The notes beneath the pieces are model-generated. The model saw only the letters and a list, made by a program, of their open reading frames with translations, was not told the DNA's origin and did no database searches. From Gemmatimonas phototrophica (GTDB taxonomy: Bacteria; Gemmatimonadota; Gemmatimonadetes; Gemmatimonadales; Gemmatimonadaceae), in assembly GCF_000695095.2 (NCBI RefSeq), contig NZ_CP011454.1, positions 1,488,001 to 1,552,000 on the forward strand: 64,000 nucleotides of DNA, read 5' to 3'. Below, piece by piece: positions 1-8,787 of the stretch. Within the stretch, counting starts at the first letter, position 1; every line of letters starts with the position of its first letter. A program made the translations under genes and the position numbers.

Positions 1-16
1 CGAGGAGGCGCTGATG

Positions 17-691
17 TCAGCGCTTCCTCGTCCAACGCAGGAACAGGAGGTGCGAATTCATTCCCGGATTCGCGCCTCCCATGCTGGCATTGGAGAGGTG
101 GTGCAGCGCGTAGCCCACCGCCATGGCACTCTGGCTCCCCACGTCCTGCTGGAACGCTACGCCGGGGGCCACGGTAAAATTGGCCTGCGTAGCCTTGCCG
201 TACGGCACGACCTGGCTGAACCACGCCCCGCCCGAGGTCACATTGACAATGAGGTGCGTGTGGGCCGCCAGCGGCATTTGCGCTTCCGCCCCGAAGGGCG
301 CGATACCCACCCCGACACTGCGCCGTAGCGAATACCGGGCAAGACGTTCCGGGTTTCCCGCTTCCGCCGGGTCATTGGCCAAGGTTGGTACGCGTTCCGG
401 TGGGGCACCGGACAGGACCCGAATGACGGGTTGGATTTCCACCAACCACGAAAACGTCGCCCCGCGCCACCGCACCAACGGCTTGGCGACCTGCACCGCG
501 ACGGTGCTGAAATCGCCGTCGATGAATTCGTTGTGCGACGCGGTGCGGGTGGACACCGCGTCGCTGAGCGCCACCTGCCACTGCAGGGCACTGCCGCGCA
601 GCAGTTGTGGCTGCGCGACCGCCGGCGTGGGGGCCACCATCGCCCCCACGCTGACGGCCAATACCTGAGTGCCTCGTTTGATGCGCATCAT
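17..691 (-). CDS. Lipid A 3-O-deacylase-like outer-membrane protein (PagL / acyloxyacyl hydrolase family)
   Basis: Predicted 224-residue exported protein. The start at 691 (ATG ATG) gives a clean signal peptide ending near AVAQ; the longer frame to 715 begins with TTG and is less likely. The C-terminal end carries the PagL signature: His198-x-Ser200-Asn201 followed by NPG and an aromatic final strand (LLFLRWTR). PagL enzymes are eight-stranded outer-membrane barrels whose His/Ser pair removes a 3-O acyl chain from lipid A, and the length fits. The gene lies about 33 bp behind the S9 peptidase on the same strand and is probably co-transcribed. The family call is fairly firm; activity on lipid A is inferred. 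Confidence 0.72.
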   Translation of the reverse strand: MMRIKRGTQVLAVSVGAMVAPTPAVAQPQLLRGSALQWQVALSDAVSTRTASHNEFIDGDFSTVAVQVAKPLVRWRGATFSWLVEIQPVIRVLSGAPPERVPTLANDPAEAGNPERLARYSLRRSVGVGIAPFGAEAQMPLAAHTHLIVNVTSGGAWFSQVVPYGKATQANFTVAPGVAFQQDVGSQSAMAVGYALHHLSNASMGGANPGMNSHLLFLRWTRKR

Positions 692-724
692 TGTCGAAAC
701 GGCCTTACGCCACAAACGACCGCA

Positions 725-3394
725 TTACATTGCCGCCGGCTTCTTGGGCGCGTTGGCGTTCTTCACGTACTTGTCGAGCCACGCCACCCAGCGCCCCCAT
801 TGATCGAGCACGGTCTCGCGCGCGATCGGACCGTGATCCTCATAGGGATACATGTACAGCGAGGTCGTCTTGCCGAGCCCCATGAGCGCGTGGTACAGGC
901 GCGTGGAGTTGATGGGATCGGTGCCCACGTTCTGGTCTTCGGTGCTGTGGTACATGAGGAGCGCGCCGTTCAACTGGTCGGCATACAGGAACGGTGACAT
1001 GTCCAGATAGGTCTGCCGGCCGGCCCAGAGGTCGCGACGTTCGGACTGGAACCCATTCGGCGTGAGTGTCCGATTGTACGCGCCGTCGCCGGCAATGCCC
1101 GCCTTGAAGAAGGGCGTATGCACCATGGCGTTCACGGTGCTGAAGGCACCGTAGCTGTGACCACCGAGGCCGAGACGGTGGCGGTCGATGATGGCCAGCG
1201 TGTCGAGCGCATCGATGACAGCCGACAAGTTGTTGCGCAGGTCTGCCACGTAGTTGTCGTTGGGCAGCTGGCCTTCGCTGGCAAAGATCGGCGCGTCGGG
1301 TTCGACCACCGCATAGCCCTGCGTGACCAGGAACGCCAACGAGCGCGGGCCGTACGTGGCGTACCGGCGTTCGCGCTGAGCGTTCTGTGTCGCGGCCCGA
1401 TCGTACGCGGCCTGATTGTCGTACTCATACGGATAGAACCAGAACATGGCCGGAAGACGAGTGCCGTCCTTGTAATCGGCCGGCAGCGTGACCTTCACGT
1501 TGAACGTGTAGCCGTCGGCACGACGCGCAATGACGGTCTTCTTTACTGCTGCCGACAGTTCGGGCATGATGTCCACGTTCTGCGTAAGCTGCTTGGCGTC
1601 CTTCGTGGCCAGCGTCAGCGCAAACGATTGCGGAATCATCGTCGCCGATTCGCGCTGCACGACGGCTTTCGAGAAATCATCGTCGAGAGGCGCCGAAATC
1701 GACTCGACCATGGAGCCGTCACTTTCGTACAGGCGGGAGATGCTCCCGGTCTTGATCTCGATCTTCTCCACCCATGTGTTCTGCACCTTGGCCGTGTCGG
1801 GTGCTGTTCCGGTACGGAAGACGAACTTCCCATCGGTGGAGACCATCACCACGGGAACCCCCTTGCGTCCGGGACGCGTGACCAACCCGTCGGGTTGCCG
1901 TCCCCCGAAGCCGCCGCGCACTTGCGTGGTGTCGGCGCCACGGCGCGGCGTGAGCACCGTGTACTTGGTGTTGTTCTCGGTCAGGAAGATGGCCTGCTCA
2001 AAGGTGCCGCCCGTGCCGCTTTCCGTCACGAAGAGAATGGTGCCGGCATCATTGAACCGGGTCGCGGTAATCCGGTTGGCACTTTCGTACAGCACGCTGG
2101 CGCTCATGGAGTCGAACGGCGGCTTCCAGTGCATGACGCGATCGTTGCGTCGCGCGGTGGCGGCACTGTCGGCGCGTGCCGGCGCCGCTGGCGAGGTGCC
2201 ATCGCGACGGGCCACCGGCGCCAGCTGCTGGTACAAGAGCCCCGGCGCATACGGATGCCACCGGATGTCGCGCTTGCTGGTATCTACCGCAGTCCGGCCG
2301 CGCACGGCCATGGGGTCGGACGGATCGTCGCTCTCCCGCAACGGACGCTTCGCCACTTCCTTCACGATGGCGCCGGCGGCATCCAGCACCACGTCACGGG
2401 CGCCGTACGACACTACCGGTAGCGCATATGAGAACGGCTTCTCCACGAACGTCACCTTGAAGTACTGCCCATCGGGTGACGCATCGATCCCGCGAATGAG
2501 TCCGGGCGCCCCAATCTTTCGAATCGCGCGGCTCCTGGTGTTCACAACCGCCAGCTGTCCGTTCAGGTGGTACGCCAGCAGATCCTTTTCGTACGGCGTC
2601 ATGACCAGATCAGCGTACGTGCGCGTCTTGAGCTTGTTGCTTTCGTTGAGGCGCACCATGGGGCCGCTGGCCAAGACCGGCTCTTTCGGTTCGGGTCCAC
2701 GTCCATCTGGTACCAGCACCGTAACCAGTGATTGTCCATCAGCCGTCCAGACCGGTGATGTCACCGTGGTGGCGAGTACTGTCCGCGGCGACACCGCCCG
2801 CGATTTGCCGGTCGCGGCATCCGCCACGAAGAGCTGGGTCGCGTCGTCAAACAGCGCAAAGAACGCGATCTGCGTACCGTCAGGAGACCAGACCGGCGCG
2901 CCGACGCGCGCACCCACCGGGATGCTGACGGACGTCCGCTTCCCCGTGGCCCACTCGGTGACTTCAATGCCTGCCGTGCTGCGCATGGTAAGTGCGCGCT
3001 CCCGGTTGGCCTGCTGATCGATCTGCAGCCCTCCCAGATTGTGATGCGCTTTGCCGACCAGTCGGAGGGCTGGGAGTCCGTCACTCACGGTCCGCATGAA
3101 ATACTGGCGGGTCCCCGGGCTCGGAGCCGAGAAGCTCACGTTCTTGTCGCGTGGAGCGGTCACCAGCTTCGCAATCGCCTCGGGGGGCGTCACGTAGCCT
3201 TCGTCGGCCAGCAGTTCACCCTTGCCGGCGGTGGCGCTGTTGCCAGTCTGGTTTTGCGCGGCCGCCTTTGCGGGAACGGCCCAGAGGAGCGCGAGCAGCC
3301 CCAGCAGGGCCAATGATCGCAGGGAGTCGGAGGACGGTCGGGGCTTCAGCACGTTGGGCTGCCTCGGGAACAATGGAGGGACAAGGCGGGGCAT
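725..3394 (-). CDS. Exported S9 family (prolyl oligopeptidase-type) peptidase
   Basis: About 889 residues from the ATG at 3394, which opens directly into a basic n-region and hydrophobic signal peptide (LALLGLLALLWAVPAKAAAQ); the frame stays open to a TTG at 3442. The middle is a beta-propeller-like PD40 region (SPDGTQIAFFAL near the first quarter). The C-terminal alpha/beta hydrolase domain has GGHSYGAF with nucleophile Ser747, a probable Asp820 (STEDQNV) and His854 (YEDHGP). The domain order matches bacterial S9 glutamyl or dipeptidyl peptidases that work in the periplasm on imported peptides. Substrate specificity cannot be read. It is followed by the PagL-like gene. Confidence 0.88.
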   Translation of the reverse strand: MPRLVPPLFPRQPNVLKPRPSSDSLRSLALLGLLALLWAVPAKAAAQNQTGNSATAGKGELLADEGYVTPPEAIAKLVTAPRDKNVSFSAPSPGTRQYFMRTVSDGLPALRLVGKAHHNLGGLQIDQQANRERALTMRSTAGIEVTEWATGKRTSVSIPVGARVGAPVWSPDGTQIAFFALFDDATQLFVADAATGKSRAVSPRTVLATTVTSPVWTADGQSLVTVLVPDGRGPEPKEPVLASGPMVRLNESNKLKTRTYADLVMTPYEKDLLAYHLNGQLAVVNTRSRAIRKIGAPGLIRGIDASPDGQYFKVTFVEKPFSYALPVVSYGARDVVLDAAGAIVKEVAKRPLRESDDPSDPMAVRGRTAVDTSKRDIRWHPYAPGLLYQQLAPVARRDGTSPAAPARADSAATARRNDRVMHWKPPFDSMSASVLYESANRITATRFNDAGTILFVTESGTGGTFEQAIFLTENNTKYTVLTPRRGADTTQVRGGFGGRQPDGLVTRPGRKGVPVVMVSTDGKFVFRTGTAPDTAKVQNTWVEKIEIKTGSISRLYESDGSMVESISAPLDDDFSKAVVQRESATMIPQSFALTLATKDAKQLTQNVDIMPELSAAVKKTVIARRADGYTFNVKVTLPADYKDGTRLPAMFWFYPYEYDNQAAYDRAATQNAQRERRYATYGPRSLAFLVTQGYAVVEPDAPIFASEGQLPNDNYVADLRNNLSAVIDALDTLAIIDRHRLGLGGHSYGAFSTVNAMVHTPFFKAGIAGDGAYNRTLTPNGFQSERRDLWAGRQTYLDMSPFLYADQLNGALLMYHSTEDQNVGTDPINSTRLYHALMGLGKTTSLYMYPYEDHGPIARETVLDQWGRWVAWLDKYVKNANAPKKPAAM

Positions 3395-3448
3395 CTGCCC
3401 CCGCTCATCAACGCAGGGCGGGGGCAAAACGCTTGCCGCCAACGATAC

Positions 3449-3478
3449 GTTACACCCGGAACCGCTGTCCCGTACCTT
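3449..3478 (+). promoter_or_regulatory. Candidate promoter for the 3499 gene
   Basis: GTTACA at 3449-3454 and TACCTT at 3473-3478 are separated by 18 nt. They sit 20 nt before the ATG at 3499, leaving room for a short leader with the AGGAG site. This was found by eye only; the -35 match is 4 of 6. Confidence 0.35.
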
Positions 3479-3498
3479 GTGACCAGCAGGAGCGCACC

Positions 3499-4002
3499 AT
3501 GAGCAATCCCGAAACCGGGGGCCTCAATGCCCCACGTGACACGAATGCCCCGACCGTCGCCCCGTCCTCCGGGGCGCCCGATGGCGTCTTGCCGGTGGAG
3601 CTCCCCGTGGCGTCTGCCGAGGAGCTGCAACGCCTCGAGGTGGCCCGGACGCTGCTGCTCAAGGTGCATCGCGCCCTCCTGGAGGCGGAGCGCGTCCGGT
3701 ACGAGAAGGCACGCGGCCGGATTGAGAACAACAGCGCCTTCCTGCAACTCGTGATCAACGATCCGTGGTTCGACTGGCTGAGGCCCATGGCCCAGATGGT
3801 GCTGCTCATCGACGAGCGGACCTCGGACAAGAAGTCGCCGCTGGGACGGGATGAAGCGCGAGCGCTGCTGGACCGCGCCCGGGCGCTGCTCAAGGCCGAT
3901 CCGGACGGCGACGCCTTCCAGCGGCTTTACGCCGACGCGTTGCAGCATTCGCCGGCCCTGGCGGTGATCGCCCGACAGGTCTCCACGGTGCTGCGCGGCT
4001 AA
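3499..4002 (+). CDS. Conserved hypothetical protein, 167 aa, helical
   Basis: The start at 3499 is supported by an AGGAG ribosome site at 3488-3492 and a TACCTT -10-like box at 3473-3478; the longer upstream reading frame overlaps the divergent S9 gene and is rejected. The first 45 residues are Pro/Ala-rich and probably disordered. The rest is a compact, charged, helix-rich domain with the stretch LLKVHRALLEAERVRYEKA and a DPWFDWLRP motif. I recognise this as resembling an uncharacterised proteobacterial-type family with DPWF.WLRP, but know no function for it. No signal peptide or membrane segment is visible, so it is probably cytoplasmic. Confidence 0.7.
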   Translation: MSNPETGGLNAPRDTNAPTVAPSSGAPDGVLPVELPVASAEELQRLEVARTLLLKVHRALLEAERVRYEKARGRIENNSAFLQLVINDPWFDWLRPMAQMVLLIDERTSDKKSPLGRDEARALLDRARALLKADPDGDAFQRLYADALQHSPALAVIARQVSTVLRG

Positions 4003-4098
4003 CCCGCGGCGTCAGGCACGGGGCGCCCAAGTCTCACCCGCGGGGCGGGTTCTCCCTCTGGTCTGGACCGGCGGCGTTTTGTGCCCCATGCTTCAGGT

Positions 4099-5262
4099 AT
4101 GCATCGCGCAGGGCACTCCCTGGCAGCGCTCGCCGTCGTTACGGCCGCGCTCGCATCCTCCTGCGTGCGCACGCCAACGCGTCTCCCTCCTGCGTCGGCA
4201 TCGCACGTCGCTCCGTATGTGGCGCAATTCGACACGCTGTGGACGCGTTTTCAGGACGTTTATCCGTCCTTCGTCTACAAGCAGATCGACTGGCGGTCAC
4301 AGCGCGCGCGCTATCGCCCGCGTGCGGAGCGCGCACGGACTCAGGATGAGCTGGTGGCCGTGCTGTTGGAGATGCTGGCGCCGCTTCGTGATCTCCACGT
4401 CTGGTTCGTCGATCCCCGCGGGCACGTGGTCCCCACCTACCGTCCCGGCGGCGTGCTCAATTTTGACCGTGCACGGTGGCAAGCCGCATTGCGTGATGCG
4501 TCCTACACGCCGCGCAGCCCCTCCGTGGGCGATGGAACCGTGGGAGGTTATGCCTACTTCCACATCGGCAGTTGGAAGGCGCCACTGACCGACGACGTAC
4601 TCGACGGGATGCTGGAACGCGCCCGCGAAGCGCAGGGGCTCATCATCGACGTCCGCACCAACGCCGGGGGGAGTGATGCGCTGGCGCTGGGCTTTGCGGG
4701 CCGTTTCACGCGCCGGCCGTTTGCCGCCTCCTACGTGCGCATCAATACCGACCCCCGCGTCACCGGGGTGGAGATGCCGCTCGCCCGCACCATCAATCCG
4801 CGCGGGCTCTGGCAGTTCACGCGACCGGTCGTCGTCATCAGTGGGCGCGGAGGCTTCAGTGCCACGGAGAGTTTTGTGGCGGCCATGCGCACGTTGCCGC
4901 AGGTGACCGTCATTGGCGACACCACCGGCGGCGCCTCGGGGAACCCCGCCACTTTTGCGCTGGGGAGTGGCTGGCAGTTTACGGTGCCGCGTTGGATGGA
5001 GTATGGCCCCGATCGTGAACCCATTGAGTGGCGTGGCGTGGCCCCACATCTCGCGCTGAGCTGGGAAAGCGTCCAGTACGATCGTCAACGCGACCCGCTC
5101 ATTGACGCAGCGGTCGGTGTGCTTGGCGAGCGTACCGGCGTGTATCGCATGGCCGCTCCCCTGTCGGTGGGCGATACGCCGAACCGGCCGCAGGATGTGC
5201 GGCCGGAGTCGCGGCCGGAGCCGCGCCATGAGTTGCGGCGGGACAGTGCGCCGCCGCCGTAA
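4099..5262 (+). CDS. S41 family exported peptidase (tricorn/CtpA-like)
   Basis: 387 residues from the ATG at 4099; an in-frame GTG at 4081 is also possible. The N-terminus is a signal sequence ending in LASSC, so it may be a lipoprotein, although the lipobox is poor. The protein has an N-terminal helical region with YPSFVYKQIDW, then a S41 core: GLIIDVRTNAGGSD, a repeated structural motif of the family, and GGFSATESF, with Ser254 as candidate nucleophile. No obvious PDZ domain is seen, as in the shorter S41 subgroup. The C-terminus is a low-complexity Pro/Arg tail. It is probably a periplasmic or outer-membrane-anchored serine protease. A second S41 protein is encoded at 34900-36321. Confidence 0.82.
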   Translation: MHRAGHSLAALAVVTAALASSCVRTPTRLPPASASHVAPYVAQFDTLWTRFQDVYPSFVYKQIDWRSQRARYRPRAERARTQDELVAVLLEMLAPLRDLHVWFVDPRGHVVPTYRPGGVLNFDRARWQAALRDASYTPRSPSVGDGTVGGYAYFHIGSWKAPLTDDVLDGMLERAREAQGLIIDVRTNAGGSDALALGFAGRFTRRPFAASYVRINTDPRVTGVEMPLARTINPRGLWQFTRPVVVISGRGGFSATESFVAAMRTLPQVTVIGDTTGGASGNPATFALGSGWQFTVPRWMEYGPDREPIEWRGVAPHLALSWESVQYDRQRDPLIDAAVGVLGERTGVYRMAAPLSVGDTPNRPQDVRPESRPEPRHELRRDSAPPP

Positions 5263-5274
5263 CCCGAAACGGTC

Positions 5275-6447
5275 ATGGAACTGATGACACCTAACGTGCC
5301 GGTCTGGGACGATGGACTGTGGACGCCTCTCCCCGCACTCACCGGCCATCTCAGCGCCGATGCGTGCGTGATTGGCCTCGGCGGCTCGGGGCTCACGCTC
5401 ATCGAAGAACTACTGCGGCGTGATGAACGCGTGATCGGATTGGACGCGTTTGACGTGGGCGCTGGAGCGGCCGGTCGAAACGGTGGCTTTCTGTTAGCGG
5501 GCACTTACGATTTTTATCACGACGCCATTCGTCGGCACGGCCACGCGCGGGCCCGGGCCATCTATGCCGCGACATTGCAGGAGATGCCACGCATTGCGGA
5601 GGCGGCACCCGGCACGGTGCGCTTCGTGGGCTCCAAGCGCATTGCCGCCTCCGACGCCGAACTGGTTGATTGCGAAGCGCAGTACGCCGCCATGCGCGCC
5701 GATGATCTCCCGTGCGAATGGTACGACGGGGCTGATGGACGCGGGCTGTTCATTCCCACCGATGGCGCCTTTGATCCGCTGACGCGCTGCCGCCTCTTGG
5801 CCGGTGCCGTGCGCGACGACGGAGCCACCCTCTTTGCGCAGTCGCCGGTGCTCGACATCAGTGGCAGCTGCGTGAAGACCCCAATGGGCACTGTGCACGC
5901 CGGCCGTATTTTTGTGGCGGTGGACGGCCGGGTTGAGCAGCTGGTGCCGGAGCTTGCGTCGCAGGTGCGCACGGCGCGGCTGCAGATGCTGGCCACGGAA
6001 CCGACGCGTGAAATCACCGTGCCGTGCCCGATGTATTACCGCGAAGGGTACGAGTACTGGCAGCAGTTGCCTGATGGCCGGATCGCCCTTGGGGGCTTTC
6101 GGGATGCCGGAGGCGAAGAGGAGTGGACCACGAGCACCGCACCCTCGCCCACGGTGCAGGCGCAGCTGGAGCGATTCCTCCGCGAACACCTTGGTGTTCA
6201 GGCGCCCATCTCGCATCGATGGGCGGCGTCGGCGGGATACACCACGACCGGGCTCCCCGTTATTGCGCAGGTGCGCGAGAACGTGTGGGCGTTCGGGGGG
6301 TACTCCGGAACGGGGAACGTCATTGGAGCGCTCAGTGCGCGCGCCGTAGCGGCTGCGGCACTGGATCATGACATGTCGGGTGTCCGGATGTTCCTTGGGG
6401 ACGGCTGGTTGCCCACCGACACCCATGGGCAGGGAGCCTCGCACTAG
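5275..6447 (+). CDS. FAD-dependent oxidoreductase, gamma-glutamylputrescine oxidase-like (DAO family)
   Basis: 390 residues. An N-terminal Rossmann motif, GLGGSGLTLIEELL (about residues 34-47), is followed by GAGAAGRNGGF, the second signature of the DAO/PuuB group. The C-terminal end has WAFGGYSGTGNVIG, which closes the FAD site. PuuB-like enzymes oxidise the amino group of gamma-glutamylated putrescine or related amines. The substrate is not determined by sequence, but the SSAT-like acetyltransferase one gene downstream makes an amine-catabolic role plausible. The start is 13 nt after the S41 stop, so the two are probably in one transcript. No signal peptide is present, so it is cytoplasmic. 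Confidence 0.83.
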   Translation: MELMTPNVPVWDDGLWTPLPALTGHLSADACVIGLGGSGLTLIEELLRRDERVIGLDAFDVGAGAAGRNGGFLLAGTYDFYHDAIRRHGHARARAIYAATLQEMPRIAEAAPGTVRFVGSKRIAASDAELVDCEAQYAAMRADDLPCEWYDGADGRGLFIPTDGAFDPLTRCRLLAGAVRDDGATLFAQSPVLDISGSCVKTPMGTVHAGRIFVAVDGRVEQLVPELASQVRTARLQMLATEPTREITVPCPMYYREGYEYWQQLPDGRIALGGFRDAGGEEEWTTSTAPSPTVQAQLERFLREHLGVQAPISHRWAASAGYTTTGLPVIAQVRENVWAFGGYSGTGNVIGALSARAVAAAALDHDMSGVRMFLGDGWLPTDTHGQGASH

Positions 6448-6490
6448 ATTGCGATGTCCCGCCTTCCTTTGGTCTTTTCCGAGAGTGCCC

Positions 6491-7393
6491 GTGCGTGTGT
6501 CGCCCTGTTGTCGTGTCTTCTCCGGCCTGATCCTGCTGAGTGTCTTGAGCGGGACCGCTACAGCCGTCGCGCAGCCTCGGCCGAGCGGGCCGCCCCCCGG
6601 GGCCAAGCGTATTTCGGCAAAGATTCCCGACAGCATTGCGGCGCGTCTCCCCAAGACGCCCAAGATGCCCACCGGGGATCAGGAGATCTTCACGCAGCGC
6701 GATGCGCGTGCCCGCAATGTGCTGGGATACTTCGATTGCCTCACCCGTACCGTGAAGGCGTCACGTGAGGGCTTGCTGGGCACCGTCCCCGCCGCCGCCA
6801 TGCTGATATGTGTTCAGGAGAAGCGTGAGTGGCGCGGGGTCGTGGCGGAACCGGTCAACCAGATGCCAGGGATTGCCGTGCGGGCCCAGTTCGCCATGCG
6901 TGGCAAGGGTGTGCTGGTACGCGATCCGGTGGACACCTTTACGGTGCTGGCCACCGCGCGCGGCCAGCGCCGTGCCGTGCAGGCCAAGGCGATGTCGTCG
7001 GGACCGGCCAGCCTGTCGCCAGTCGTGCTTCCCTATGACTCCTATCTGGAAGTCCTGTACGTTCCCGTGCCCGGGGCGACGAATACCACGCTGTTTGTGG
7101 GCGGCGATTCCGTTATTCAGATGGCGCCCGACGGCAGCCGTGAACTGGGGCACTCGCGTGCGGCACCGCCTATAACGCCGCTCACGGTCAATACCGGCAC
7201 AGCAGGCGAAGCGCTGATTCGGAGCACTCAGCCGCAGGTGCCGTTGGTCAGTGAATTGGTCGCCGCCCGCGCACTGCTTCCGCGATATCGCATCGTGAAG
7301 CTGCAATCCGGCGATTACACCTTTACGCTCACCAGAACCGCTGCCCCCGCCGTTGGCCCCGCCGACGGCCTGTGGACCTCCGCCGCGCGCTGA
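6491..7393 (+). CDS. Exported protein of unknown function
   Basis: About 300 residues. The frame is open from inside the previous gene. The likely start is GTG at 6491 (or GTG at 6485), because it opens straight into a signal peptide (SGLILLSVLSGTATAVAQ). The mature protein begins Pro-rich (RPSGPPPGAKR). It then has an alpha/beta region with FDCLTRTVKASREG and two Cys (about 70 residues apart), possibly a disulphide, and ends with short beta-rich segments (VPLVSEL, YTFTLTRT). I do not recognise the family. It sits between an amine oxidase and an acetyltransferase on the same strand, but nothing ties it to them functionally. Confidence 0.6.
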   Translation: MRVSPCCRVFSGLILLSVLSGTATAVAQPRPSGPPPGAKRISAKIPDSIAARLPKTPKMPTGDQEIFTQRDARARNVLGYFDCLTRTVKASREGLLGTVPAAAMLICVQEKREWRGVVAEPVNQMPGIAVRAQFAMRGKGVLVRDPVDTFTVLATARGQRRAVQAKAMSSGPASLSPVVLPYDSYLEVLYVPVPGATNTTLFVGGDSVIQMAPDGSRELGHSRAAPPITPLTVNTGTAGEALIRSTQPQVPLVSELVAARALLPRYRIVKLQSGDYTFTLTRTAAPAVGPADGLWTSAAR

Positions 7394-7413
7394 TCTCTCC
7401 CTCGATCCCGATC

Positions 7414-7899
7414 ATGTCTCTTGTGTTGCGGGCCGCTTCGGCGCCCGATGTGCCCGTCATTCGCGAGTTGATTGAAGGACTGGCTGACTATGAAGAGTTG
7501 CGCCACGAGTGTATCGCTACCGATGCGCTGTTGCAGCAGGCGCTCTTCGGCGAGCGCCCGTATGCGGAGGTCGTGCTCGCCGAGCTGGACGGACAGGTGG
7601 CCGGCTTTGCGCTGTTCTTTCACAATTTCTCCACCTTCCTTGCGCGTCCCGGGATCTACCTCGAAGATCTGTTCGTGCGCCCCGCCGTTCGTGGCCACGG
7701 GGTGGGCAAGGCACTGTTGCAGCATCTGGCCCAGCTGGCGGTGTCCCGTGGCTGTGGCCGGTTGGAGTGGTCGGTACTGGATTGGAACGTTGACGCCATT
7801 GGGTTTTACGAGAAGCTGGGCGCCCGCGCCCAGGATGCCTGGACTGTTTACCGTGTCACGGGTGATGCCCTGACGCAACTCGCCTCTGGAGACGCTTGA
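7414..7899 (+). CDS. GNAT N-acetyltransferase, diamine acetyltransferase (SSAT)-like
   Basis: 161 residues from the ATG at 7414; an upstream in-frame ATG at 7372 lies inside the previous gene. The acetyl-CoA core is clear: YLEDLFVRPAVRGHGVGKAL contains the Q/R-x-x-G-x-G/A loop, and VLDWNVDAIGFYEKLGA is the strongly conserved C-terminal segment of the spermidine/spermine or thialysine acetyltransferase (SAT1/SAT2) subgroup. It would transfer acetyl from acetyl-CoA to a small amine. The closeness to SAT1/SAT2 is from pattern memory; the exact amine is unknown. The stop is one base before the next start, so it is likely translated in series with the 7901 gene. Confidence 0.82.
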   Translation: MSLVLRAASAPDVPVIRELIEGLADYEELRHECIATDALLQQALFGERPYAEVVLAELDGQVAGFALFFHNFSTFLARPGIYLEDLFVRPAVRGHGVGKALLQHLAQLAVSRGCGRLEWSVLDWNVDAIGFYEKLGARAQDAWTVYRVTGDALTQLASGDA

Positions 7900-7900
7900 G

Positions 7901-8785
7901 ATGATCGAATCGTCGAACTCCCCGTCTGGTGCGCCGACGCGCCGTGACGTGTTGCGCCTGTTGGCCACTGGCGTGGCCGGTAGTGCCTTGCTTCCTCACC
8001 TCGCCCGTGCTGCTGGAGCCCTTGAAGGAGGAGCGGTGCCACGTATCGATCGCATGGGGTTGCAGATGTATACCGTCCGTGCCGCTCTCTCGAAGGATAT
8101 CGAGGGGACGATTGCCGCCATTGCCAAAGCCGGCATCACGGAGCTCGAGTTCTTCAATGGGTTCGGCAAGGACGTCACGTGGTGGCAGGCGCTGCTCAAG
8201 CAGCATGGCCTCACGGCACCATCGGCGCACGAAGCCTTGCCCAAGACTGACGACGCATGGAAGCCCATCTTCGATCGGGCGCATGGCATGGGGCACAAGC
8301 TGGTCATCGTGCCATTTGTTGGTGACGACTACCGCGGCTCCAAGGCCAACTGGCAGCGGCTGGCCGATCGGTTGAACGCGGGGGCCACGCTGGCCAAGGC
8401 CGCCGGCCTGCAGTTTGCCTATCACAACCACGACTTCGAGTTTACGCCGGTTGACGGCACCACCGGCTACGAGGTCATCACCGCGCAGACTGACAAGGAT
8501 CTGGTGAAGCTCGAACTGGATCTGTATTGGACTGTGAAGGCCGGACAGGACCCGCTGGCCATCATGAAGCGGTGGCCCGGTCGTATCGTCGCAGTACACG
8601 TGAAGGACGCCGGACCGGCCCCCGAGCGGAAGATGCTCGAAGTGGGTGCCGGCACCATCGACTTCAAGACCATTCTCGCGACCGGCCGCAAGCAGGGGCT
8701 CAAGCACTGGTTCATTGAGCACGACAACCCCACCGATCCCATTGCATCCATTACGGCCAGCGCCAAAGCGCTGAAGGCGCTGTAA
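7901..8785 (+). CDS. Tat-exported sugar phosphate isomerase/epimerase-like TIM-barrel protein
   Basis: 294 residues. The N-terminus has a twin-arginine motif (PTRRDVLRLLATG) followed by a hydrophobic stretch, so it is probably exported folded to the periplasm. The body matches the xylose isomerase-like / AP-endonuclease-2 TIM barrel: IDRMGLQMYTVR, ITELEFFNGFG, FAYHNHDFEF (metal ligands), LELDLYWTVKAG, VHVKDAG and HWFIEHDN. Such Tat-exported members are common beside Gfo/Idh/MocA oxidoreductases and DUF1080 proteins in bacteria that degrade glycans. Here those partners are 3-9 kb away. The reaction cannot be named from sequence. Confidence 0.82.
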   Translation: MIESSNSPSGAPTRRDVLRLLATGVAGSALLPHLARAAGALEGGAVPRIDRMGLQMYTVRAALSKDIEGTIAAIAKAGITELEFFNGFGKDVTWWQALLKQHGLTAPSAHEALPKTDDAWKPIFDRAHGMGHKLVIVPFVGDDYRGSKANWQRLADRLNAGATLAKAAGLQFAYHNHDFEFTPVDGTTGYEVITAQTDKDLVKLELDLYWTVKAGQDPLAIMKRWPGRIVAVHVKDAGPAPERKMLEVGAGTIDFKTILATGRKQGLKHWFIEHDNPTDPIASITASAKALKAL

Positions 8786-8787
8786 CC

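Noticed and set aside
1118-3017. Plus-strand ORFs of 434 and 495 codons across the S9 peptidase gene
   Set aside because: They are antisense to a gene with complete catalytic motifs. Their translations are Arg/His/Ser-rich with no domain pattern, typical of high-GC shadow frames.
3151-3498. Upstream extension of the 167-residue hypothetical protein
   Set aside because: It overlaps the divergent S9 gene start; the AGGAG site and the composition change place the start at 3499.
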